NCBI RefSeq assembly: GCF_023544445.1
Contig: NZ_JALPVJ010000019.1
Coordinates: forward strand, 1-64,000
Source of the DNA: Actinoplanes sp. M2I2
Lineage (GTDB): Bacteria > Actinomycetota > Actinomycetes > Mycobacteriales > Micromonosporaceae
DNA length: 64,000 nucleotides
Direction of reading: 5' to 3'
Shown in pieces: positions 25,372 to 31,925 of the stretch (the stretch's first letter is position 1; the number at the start of each line of letters is the position of its first letter). The notes beneath the pieces are model-generated. The model was not told where the DNA came from and did no database searches. It saw nothing but the letters and a program-made list of their open reading frames with translations. The translations under genes and the position numbers were made by a program.

Positions 25372-27438
25372 TCATCGATCGCCCGCCTTGTCATCGCGGG
25401 CCACTCTGACCAGCTCGACGAGACCGCCCGCGTACTCCTGGGCCTCGGCGTGGGCCTCGTCGAACGGCGGCTGGAAACCGACGCCCTCCCACTGCTGCGT
25501 CGCCTCGTTCCACCGGTCGTTGCCGACCTCGAAGTCCCAGGCGTCGATGCCGAGCTCGTAGTAGAGCTGGTCGGCCGAGTTGCCGGCCGCCGAGTAGAGC
25601 ACGTCGGCCACCGGCCCGGTGTAGGACGGCCAGGTCACCGTGCCGCGCTCGGCCGCGATCGCGCCGACGATCCGCCGCGCGCTGTCCAGGAAGAACTTGG
25701 ACTCGTCGATCGACGGCCGCGGCAGCGTGACCCGGCCGTCGGCCTTGTAGGCGCCGGGCGGCCACATGAAGTAACCGCCGTAGCTGTGCACGTTCATCGC
25801 CAGCCCGATGTTCGGGTGGGCCTTGGCCAGCGCGATCACGTTGCTGCTCTCGGCCTCGGACAGTTCGGCGGTGCCCGCGTACGTGCCGGACAGGCAGTTG
25901 GGGCTGCCGCCGACGTAGCCGTCGAAGTAGGACCCGACGGTGTAGTTGCGGTTGACGTCGACGCCCCACGAGTCGCGGTTGCGGGGGTCCCGGGCCGGGC
26001 CGGTGCAGTGGTTGACCAGGTTCTTGCGCTGGAAGTTGAAGTCGTTGAACGAGTAGTTGGCGCCGTCCGGGTTGACCGTCGGGACGACGAAGACGTCCAC
26101 CGAGTCGACCAGCTCGCGGGTGGCCGGGTCGGTCGCGTAGTTGGCCAGCAGCCGCTCGGCGAACTCCAGGGTCACCAGCGGGGTGGCCCACTCCCGGGCG
26201 TGCTCCTGCGAGTAGGCCAGCACGCCCGGCTTCGAGCCGTCGCGCACCTTGCCGATGCGGAGCGCCTGCACGGTCCACGGCCCGCGCGGCACCTCGGTGC
26301 CCTGGAGGCCGTCGTCGAGGCGCGCCGGTCCGGTCACCGGCATCGGGACCCCGGCCGAGCCCTCCTCGACGAAGGCGCGGAACCGTTGCGGGTAGCGGGC
26401 CGTGATGAAGGCGGCCACGTCGTCGGTCGTGCTGATCACCTTGCCGCCGGCGTCGGTCGCCAGCCGTACGGTGAGAACGCGGTCCCGATAGGCGGCCGAG
26501 AGCGGCCGGTTCGCCGCGCCCGGGTCGACCGTGCGCACCTGCACGCCGTTCATCCCCTGGTCGCCGAACTTGACCGACTCGACCACGACGGCCACGGCGG
26601 CCGGATCGCCGAGGTAGGCCGAAGCCGTACGCCGGTAGCCCTGGGTCTTGGTGGGCAGGTCGAGGACGTCGACCAGCGCCGGGTACTGCCGCCCGAGCCG
26701 CTTGATCCGGGCCCGCACGTCGACCGGCGTCATGTACGCGTCGACGAAGTCCTTCTGATAGCCGCTGGGCGCGGCCGGGGGTGTCGCGCCCGGCCAGGCC
26801 GCCGGAGTGACGGCCCGCGCGGTGCCGCCGAGGCTGGACGTGGCCGTCACCTGCACCGGCTTGGCCGGCAGCGGGCGGGGCAGCGTGTAGTGGTACTGGT
26901 ATTCGCCCGCGTCCTCGAACCGCACGAGCGGGAACGACCCGGTCGCGCCGTCGGCCGTCCGCCAGGTGACCGTGATCTCCAGGTCGGGGTCGTCGCTCGC
27001 CGTCGTGGCCACCTGGGTCTGCAGGAACGTCCGGCCGCCGGTGGTCCACCAGTACGCCTGCAGGAAGTGCAGCGTGTCGGCCTGGACCGCGAGCCGGGAC
27101 TGCGCCGCCCGCGGGGCGACGGCGGCCGCCCGCTGGATGACCTGCACGGGCACCGCCCCCTGCCCGGTCAGGGTCGCGAGCTGCCGGTCGTCCACGACGA
27201 CGTCGGCCAGCACCGTGCCCTGCTCGGTGTGCGGCCGCGCGGCCAGGTCGGCCCCCTCGGCGACCAGCCGGCGGAGCAGGTCCTCGCCGGGGAGCCGGAA
27301 CCGGATGAGCGCCGATTCACCGGCGGCGAGCGTGATGGACGGCGCCGCGGCCGGCGCCGCCTGCGCCGGTACGGACACCGAGGCGGTGATCAGAGTGAGA
27401 GCGGCAGCAGCGGCCACCCACCGAGGACGAAGTGACAT
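25372..27438 (-). CDS. secreted M14-family zinc carboxypeptidase
   Basis: The 688-residue precursor has a signal peptide ending near SVPAQAAPA. An N-terminal region carries the adhesion-like segment EYQYHYTLPRPLP, and an M14 carboxypeptidase domain follows from about residue 240. Zinc ligands are His and Glu of SQEHAREWA (about 411) and His in MNVHSYGGYF (about 548). VDVNRNY binds the substrate carboxylate, and the catalytic Glu is in DFEVGN (about 636). It should cleave C-terminal residues from peptides outside the cell. The start ATG is followed by a basic n-region, SLRPRW. It is longer than typical digestive-type enzymes because of the N-terminal extension. Confidence 0.92.
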   Translation of the reverse strand: MSLRPRWVAAAAALTLITASVSVPAQAAPAAAPSITLAAGESALIRFRLPGEDLLRRLVAEGADLAARPHTEQGTVLADVVVDDRQLATLTGQGAVPVQVIQRAAAVAPRAAQSRLAVQADTLHFLQAYWWTTGGRTFLQTQVATTASDDPDLEITVTWRTADGATGSFPLVRFEDAGEYQYHYTLPRPLPAKPVQVTATSSLGGTARAVTPAAWPGATPPAAPSGYQKDFVDAYMTPVDVRARIKRLGRQYPALVDVLDLPTKTQGYRRTASAYLGDPAAVAVVVESVKFGDQGMNGVQVRTVDPGAANRPLSAAYRDRVLTVRLATDAGGKVISTTDDVAAFITARYPQRFRAFVEEGSAGVPMPVTGPARLDDGLQGTEVPRGPWTVQALRIGKVRDGSKPGVLAYSQEHAREWATPLVTLEFAERLLANYATDPATRELVDSVDVFVVPTVNPDGANYSFNDFNFQRKNLVNHCTGPARDPRNRDSWGVDVNRNYTVGSYFDGYVGGSPNCLSGTYAGTAELSEAESSNVIALAKAHPNIGLAMNVHSYGGYFMWPPGAYKADGRVTLPRPSIDESKFFLDSARRIVGAIAAERGTVTWPSYTGPVADVLYSAAGNSADQLYYELGIDAWDFEVGNDRWNEATQQWEGVGFQPPFDEAHAEAQEYAGGLVELVRVARDDKAGDR

Positions 27439-27571
27439 CGAACCCCCTGCTTCATTGAAGGATGTCGCTCCTCACCTCACTCCTCACATAGGTGCATGTC
27501 AATCACTGGGGGCGTCCGGTAATTCGGTTGCCGGCCCGGGCCCGCGCTGGGAAAGTCGGGGCATGACGTAC

Positions 27572-27626
27572 TGACGGACTGTTCTCGGCCTGCCGTGGCC
27601 GCGCGCCCTGACGCGCGCTGCCGTCA
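27572..27626 (+). other. possible three-way-junction RNA fold in the leader of the RtcB gene
   Basis: TGACGG (27572-27577) can pair with CCGTCA (27621-27626) to close a domain. Inside it, CGGCC-TGCCGT-GGCCG (27586-27601) and CGCGC-CCTGAC-GCGCG (27602-27617) form two adjacent 5-bp hairpins that could stack. The fold ends 20 nt before the GGAG ribosome site of the TTG-initiated gene at 27658. Whether it is transcribed is unknown. GC-rich DNA can form such pairs by chance. Confidence 0.3.
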
Positions 27627-27657
27627 TTCGTCATTCTCTTTTCGCGGAGTCCTTGTT

Positions 27658-28731
27658 TTGTCTCAGCAGTCCGCTCGTGCCACCGTTCGTGTCTTCGCCT
27701 CCCCCGGCAGCTGGATCGAATCCGGGGCCCTCGCCCAGTGCGACCAGGTCGCCGCGCTCGACGGGATGATCCACGTCGCCGGGATGCCCGACCTGCACCC
27801 CGGCAAGGGCGCACCGATCGGCGCGGCCATGGCGTCGTCGGTGCTCTATCCGTTCCTCGTCGGGTCCGACATCGGCTGCGGCATCGCCGTCTTCCCGATC
27901 CGGCTCAAGCGGCCCGACGCCGAAAAGATCGCCGCTCGCTTCCCCGACCTCGACCGGGCGCTGACGCCGGAGGACGACCAGTGGCCGGAGGCGATCCCGG
28001 CCGGGCACACCGCCGGCCTGGCCACCGTCGGCCGGGGCAACCACTTCGTCGAGCTCGCCCGGGTCGACCGAGTTCTCCACGACACCTCGCTGCAACGGGG
28101 CGACCTTGTCCTGATCGTCCACAGCGGATCGCGGGGGCTCGGCGAGAGCATCCTGCGGGCGCACACCGAGGTGCACGGCGCGGGCCCGGCCGCCGACCCG
28201 GCCGCGTATCTGGCGGCGCACGACGACGCCGTCCGCTGGGGATCGCTCAACCGGCGGCTGCTGGCCGCCCGGGTCGCGCACGCGCTCGGCGCCGCGGTCA
28301 CCGAGCCGATCGTCGACGAGTGCCACAACCTGGTCGAGGTCCGCGACGGGCTCTACCTGCACCGCAAGGGCGCGGCGCGCGGCGACGGCCGGGAGGTGCT
28401 GGTCGCCGGCACCCGGGGCACCCCGTCGTACCTGGTCGCCGCGCACGCCGGGGCCGAGGCCAACTTCTCCGTGGCGCACGGCGCGGGTCGCAAGATGTCG
28501 CGCTCGGACGCGCTGCGCCGCGGGAAGGCCAAGCACACCGTGGCCGAGCTCCGGCGTACGCCGGTGGGGTCGCTGGTGGTCTGCGGCGATCGGCAACTGC
28601 TGTTCGAGGAGGCGCCGACCGCCTACAAAAGGATCGAGCAGGTGATCGGCGACCTGGTCGCGCACGAGCTGGCCACCCCGGTCGCCGTCACCGTTCCGCT
28701 GGTCACCTACAAGACGCGGGGGAACCGATGA
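27658..28731 (+). CDS. RtcB-family RNA ligase, PrfH-associated type (RtcB2)
   Basis: The 357-residue protein has the RtcB signatures in order: GMPDLHPGKG, SDIGCGIAVFP with the metal-binding Cys (about 76), GRGNHFVEL, HSGSRGLGE, and HGAGRKMSRSDA containing the guanylated His (about 274). RtcB joins RNA ends bearing 2',3'-cyclic phosphate or 3'-phosphate to 5'-OH ends using GTP and manganese. It is shorter than the canonical form of about 400 residues. It is followed with a 4-nt overlap (ATGA) by prfH, the known partner arrangement for repair of damaged ribosomes. The start is TTG 27658, supported by GGAG 8 nt upstream; no ATG or GTG fits. Confidence 0.92.
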   Translation: MSQQSARATVRVFASPGSWIESGALAQCDQVAALDGMIHVAGMPDLHPGKGAPIGAAMASSVLYPFLVGSDIGCGIAVFPIRLKRPDAEKIAARFPDLDRALTPEDDQWPEAIPAGHTAGLATVGRGNHFVELARVDRVLHDTSLQRGDLVLIVHSGSRGLGESILRAHTEVHGAGPAADPAAYLAAHDDAVRWGSLNRRLLAARVAHALGAAVTEPIVDECHNLVEVRDGLYLHRKGAARGDGREVLVAGTRGTPSYLVAAHAGAEANFSVAHGAGRKMSRSDALRRGKAKHTVAELRRTPVGSLVVCGDRQLLFEEAPTAYKRIEQVIGDLVAHELATPVAVTVPLVTYKTRGNR

Positions 28732-29372
28732 AGGTGCATCTGCTGCTCTCGGCCGGACGCGGACCGCAGGAGTGCGAGTGGGCGCTGGCCGAACTGCTGC
28801 GCCGCCTCACGGCCGAGGCGGCGACCCGCGGCCTGCGCACCGAGATCTCGTCCGGGACGACCCGCTCGGCTCTCGTCACCATCGAGGGTGACGACCCCGG
28901 GCGGTTCGCCGACGGCTGGACGGGCACGCTCTGCTGGCAGGCGTCGAGCCCGTTGCGTACGGGCATCGGGCGCAAGAACTGGTATGTCATCGCCGAGCGC
29001 GTAAGCCTCGACATCGCGCACACCGTGTTCTCCGAGAACGACGTCGAGGTGGTCCCCACGCGCACCGGCGGGCCGGGTGGCCAGCACCGTGACAAGGCCA
29101 GCACGGCCGCGCGGGCCACCCACCGGCCGTCCGGGCTCGTCGTCGTGGTCGACACCGAGCGGCAGTTCGGGCTGAACCGGCGGATCGCCCTGCGGCGGCT
29201 GCGCGAACGGCTGGAAGCGGGCGACACCGCCGCCGAGCGGGCCGCGATCACCGAGCGGTGGCGGGTGCACGACCATCTCGTCCGCGGGAACCCGGCCCGG
29301 ATCGAACGACCGGTCAGCGCAGTGAACGACCCTCGAAGAAGGAAACCGCCTCGGCCAGCCCGGCGTCGGTGA
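28728..29372 (+). CDS. prfH: peptide chain release factor homologue PrfH
   Basis: The 214-residue protein is a short class I release factor homologue. It has the unusual N-terminus VHLLLSAGRGPQECEWALAEL, which replaces the codon-reading domain, and then the peptidyl-hydrolase domain with TGGPGGQHRDKASTA, whose GGQ lies near residue 116. A basic tail (RRRKPPRPARRR) follows. PrfH releases nascent peptides from ribosomes whose decoding centre has been cut, after which the adjacent RtcB reseals the RNA. Its ATG overlaps the rtcB stop (ATGA). The last 59 nt overlap the convergent hydrolase gene, so the basic tail is encoded opposite the C-terminus of that enzyme. Confidence 0.93.
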   Translation: MKVHLLLSAGRGPQECEWALAELLRRLTAEAATRGLRTEISSGTTRSALVTIEGDDPGRFADGWTGTLCWQASSPLRTGIGRKNWYVIAERVSLDIAHTVFSENDVEVVPTRTGGPGGQHRDKASTAARATHRPSGLVVVVDTERQFGLNRRIALRRLRERLEAGDTAAERAAITERWRVHDHLVRGNPARIERPVSAVNDPRRRKPPRPARRR

Positions 29373-30054
29373 GCGCCGGGTCGTAGCGAGGACCGACATC
29401 CCGCATGAAGGCGTGCTCCCCGCCGGCGTACACGTGCAGTTCGAGATCCTCCAGCCCCGCCTCGTAGAGCGCGGAGAGGATCTGGACCCGGGCGCCGGCG
29501 GGCACGTGCGGGTCCCGCGACCCGAAAATGATCATCAGGTCGCCGCGGATGCCGGCCGCCCGGGACAGCGAGTCGGCCTGGTCGGCGCCGAGCGCGCCGT
29601 TGTGCAGGCCGGTCGGATAGAAGCACACGGTCGAGGCGACCCGCTCGTCGAAGGCGGCCCGGAACGCCAGGTGCCCGCCCAGGCAGAAGCCGGCCGCGTG
29701 CAGCGTCGTGACGTCGTCGCGACCGGCCAGGTAGTCGAGCACGGACGCCCGGTCCTCGTCGAACTCCGCCGTCGTCATCGAGGCCGCGCCGGCCAGCCCG
29801 GCCTGCTTGCCCGCGTCGTCGAACTCCAGCGCCACCCCGGCGAGCTCGCCGCGCGGATAGATCTCGGGCACGCACACCAGCAACCCGGCGGCGGCCAGAC
29901 GGCGGCAGGTGCGCAGCGTCGACTCGGTGAGCTGGAAGATGTCGGAGTAGAGCAGCACGCCGGGCCGATCGCCGCCACCGACCGGCTGCAGGACCTTGGC
30001 CCGGATCTCGTGGCCGGCCCCGGGGATCCGTACGTCTTCCTCATGCACCTTCAT
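29314..30054 (-). CDS. dienelactone hydrolase-family protein
   Basis: The 246-residue alpha/beta hydrolase has the family's cysteine nucleophile in AAGFCLGGHLAF (about residue 123), Asp in FGSRDPHVP (about 176) and His in YAGGEHAFMRD (about 210). Together these form the Cys-Asp-His triad of dienelactone hydrolases, which open lactone rings in aromatic catabolism or act as general esterases. No signal peptide is present. It starts at ATG 30054. Its 3' end overlaps prfH on the opposite strand by 59 nt, so expression of one could interfere with the other. No catechol-pathway genes are near. Confidence 0.9.
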   Translation of the reverse strand: MKVHEEDVRIPGAGHEIRAKVLQPVGGGDRPGVLLYSDIFQLTESTLRTCRRLAAAGLLVCVPEIYPRGELAGVALEFDDAGKQAGLAGAASMTTAEFDEDRASVLDYLAGRDDVTTLHAAGFCLGGHLAFRAAFDERVASTVCFYPTGLHNGALGADQADSLSRAAGIRGDLMIIFGSRDPHVPAGARVQILSALYEAGLEDLELHVYAGGEHAFMRDVGPRYDPALTDAGLAEAVSFFEGRSLR

Positions 30055-30129
30055 GCCGACGCACCCTACTGGCCGGCGCCCGTTCCGGCCCGGACCTTCG
30101 CCCGAGGGCGGAGTGGCGGCCGGCGACGC

Positions 30130-30135
30130 GATAAT
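30130..30135 (+). promoter_or_regulatory. -10-like box before the S66 gene
   Basis: GATAAT stands 6 nt before GTG 30142, and no Shine-Dalgarno sequence is visible. The spacing matches the leaderless boxes elsewhere in the window. Confidence 0.4.
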
Positions 30136-30141
30136 GCGGAC

Positions 30142-31002
30142 GTGCCCAACGCATACGAGTACGTCGATGTCATCCGCCCACCGCGGCTGCGGGCCGGCGA
30201 CCAGGTGCGGCTGGTGTCGCCGGCGGGCTCACCGCAGCGGGCGGAAGTGGAGCGCGTCACCCGCCGGTTGCAGAGCCTGGGCCTGACGGTCTCGGTGGGC
30301 GCGCACACGCTGGGGACCGGCGGCGACGAGAACCGGATCGCCGACATCGACGAGGCCCTGCGCGACCGGTCGATCAAGGCGATCATCGACGTCGGTGGCG
30401 GCTCGGCCCACCGGATCGCCGGCGATCTGGACTTCGCGACCGCGGCCCACCTGCCCACCCTGCTGGTCAGCCGGGAGGGCACGATCCTGCATCTGGCGTT
30501 CTGGGAGCGGGCCGGGCTGGCCGGCGTCTACGGCGATCCCGGCCGCTCGTTCGTGGCCGCGGCCTTCGGCGCCGAGCCGATCCGGGTACGCAGCGAACCC
30601 GATACGCCCACGGCCGGGCTCACCACCACCGGCCGGGCGTCCGGCATCCTGCTCGGCGGCGACCAGGAACAGATCACCACCGCCGCCGGATGGGTGCTGC
30701 CCAGCCTGCACGGCGCGATCCTGCTGCTGGAGGCGCGCGGCCTGACCGCCACCCAGATCGACCGCCAGCTCACCATGCTGGAACGCGCCGGCCGCCTCAC
30801 CGGCCTGCGCGGCGTGGCCGTCGGGCGGTACACCGAGTGCGGGCCGGGCCCGGTCCTGGACGTGCTGCGGGACCGCCTGACCGCGCTGGGCGTACCCGTC
30901 CTCGGTGGCCTGCCGTTCGGCCGCGACGCCGTCCCGATCGGCACCCCGGCCACCGTGGACGCGGACGCCGGCACCCTCACGATCGAGCCGGCCGTCTCCT
31001 GA
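30142..31002 (+). CDS. S66-family (LD-carboxypeptidase/MccF-like) protein, probably lacking the catalytic His
   Basis: The 286-residue protein follows the S66 layout: RAGDQVRLVSPAGSP at the start, then IDVGGGSAHRIAGDLDF holding the nucleophile Ser, SREGTILHLAFWE, and ILLLEARG with the catalytic Glu, followed by QIDRQLTMLERAG. In the family the last triad residue is a His in a PFGHG-type motif near the C-terminus. Here that motif reads LPFGRDAVP, with Arg at residue 261 (CGC at 30922-30924, one base from CAC). Active family members trim muropeptides or cleave aminoacyl nucleotides such as microcin C. This copy may be inactive or changed in function. Confidence 0.85.
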   Translation: MPNAYEYVDVIRPPRLRAGDQVRLVSPAGSPQRAEVERVTRRLQSLGLTVSVGAHTLGTGGDENRIADIDEALRDRSIKAIIDVGGGSAHRIAGDLDFATAAHLPTLLVSREGTILHLAFWERAGLAGVYGDPGRSFVAAAFGAEPIRVRSEPDTPTAGLTTTGRASGILLGGDQEQITTAAGWVLPSLHGAILLLEARGLTATQIDRQLTMLERAGRLTGLRGVAVGRYTECGPGPVLDVLRDRLTALGVPVLGGLPFGRDAVPIGTPATVDADAGTLTIEPAVS

Positions 31003-31059
31003 GGACCGCCGGCTCGCGTAGCGTGCGGCAGAGGGCGCCGATCACCGACGGAGGCACGC

Positions 31060-31857
31060 ATGGGAGACAGCCGGCCGGTGTTCACCCTCGACTTCGGCGA
31101 CGGCCGCCGAGCGCCGGCCGCCCGGGTGGCCGACCGCAACGGCCTCGAGGCCGCCGTCCGCGCGTTCGGGCTGAGCGGGCCGCGGCCGGTCGTCGCGGTG
31201 GTCGGCGGAGCGGGCGGGATGACCGGCGCCGACCTCGACCGGCTGGGCTCTGTCGTCGCGCGGGCGGTGCTCCCCGTGCTTGCCGCGACCGGCGCGGTGG
31301 TGGTGGACGGCGGCACCGACGCCGGCGTGATGCGGCTGATGGGCCGCGCCCGTGACGACTTCCCCCTGAGCGGCGTGGCGGCCGGATTCCCCCTGAGCGG
31401 CGTGGCGGCCGGGTTTCCCCTGATCGGCGTGGCGGCCGAGCGGACCGTGATTCTGCCCGGGCAGGCGGCCGGGCCGGGCGATCGGGCCCCGCTGGAGCCG
31501 CACCACTCGCACTTCCTGCTCGTGCCGGGCACGCGGTGGGGGCAGGAGGTCCCCTGGCTGGCCGACACGGCCACCGTCGTGGCCGGCGCCGCCCCGTCGG
31601 TGACGCTGCTGATCAACGGCGGAGCCATCGCCGTCGACGACGCGGCCGAGAGCCTGCGGGCCGGGCGGCCGGTGCTGGTGCTGGCCGGCAGCGGGCGGAC
31701 GGCCGACCGGATCAGCGCGGCGCGCGGCGGCGAGCGCGGCGACGAACGGGTCGACCGGCTAGCCGACCACCCGGACGTGCACCTCGCCGACGGCTCCGAC
31801 CCCGAGGCCGTACGGAAGAGCCTGAGCGCCCTGTTGCGCCCGGTCCGTCCGGGCTGA
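31060..31857 (+). CDS. LSDAT (SLOG superfamily) protein with a triplicated motif
   Basis: The 265-residue protein matches the prokaryotic LSDAT group of the SLOG nucleotide-sensing superfamily (related to the TRPM channel sensor). VVAVVGGAGGMTG is followed by VVVDGGTDAGVMRLMGRA, the conserved FPLIGVAA, PHHSHFLLVPGTRWGQEVPWLA, LLINGGAIAVDDAAE and VLVLAGSGRTADR. SLOG domains bind nucleotide-derived ligands in signalling and defence systems. The FPLIGVAA element is present three times in tandem (FPLSGVAAG twice, then FPLIGVAAE), adding 18 residues to a conserved region. GGAGG lies 5 nt before the ATG. It is followed by a large STAND-type regulator on the same strand. Confidence 0.8.
   Translation: MGDSRPVFTLDFGDGRRAPAARVADRNGLEAAVRAFGLSGPRPVVAVVGGAGGMTGADLDRLGSVVARAVLPVLAATGAVVVDGGTDAGVMRLMGRARDDFPLSGVAAGFPLSGVAAGFPLIGVAAERTVILPGQAAGPGDRAPLEPHHSHFLLVPGTRWGQEVPWLADTATVVAGAAPSVTLLINGGAIAVDDAAESLRAGRPVLVLAGSGRTADRISAARGGERGDERVDRLADHPDVHLADGSDPEAVRKSLSALLRPVRPG
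31360..31440 (+). repeat. three tandem 27-bp repeats inside the LSDAT gene
   Basis: Units lie at 31360-31386, 31387-31413 and 31414-31440. The first two are almost identical and the third has three or four changes. The period is in frame and encodes a 9-residue block based on FPLxGVAAx. Confidence 0.95.
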
Positions 31858-31891
31858 TCCCGTCGGCTCTGTCGGCTTTGCTGCGGGGTGG

Positions 31892-31919
31892 TTGACCGGG
31901 CCGGACCTCGCCGTAGGGT
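31892..31919 (+). promoter_or_regulatory. leaderless promoter of the AfsR-like gene
   Basis: TTGACC (31892-31897) and TAGGGT (31914-31919) are 16 bp apart, and TAGGGT ends 6 nt before GTG 31926. This is the best -35/-10 pair among the leaderless-type promoters here. Confidence 0.65.
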
Positions 31920-31925
31920 CGGCCC

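Noticed and set aside
25450..27435. 661-codon plus-strand frame opposite the M14 carboxypeptidase
   Set aside because: It is a GC-bias shadow. The minus strand encodes all zinc-binding and catalytic motifs with a signal peptide.
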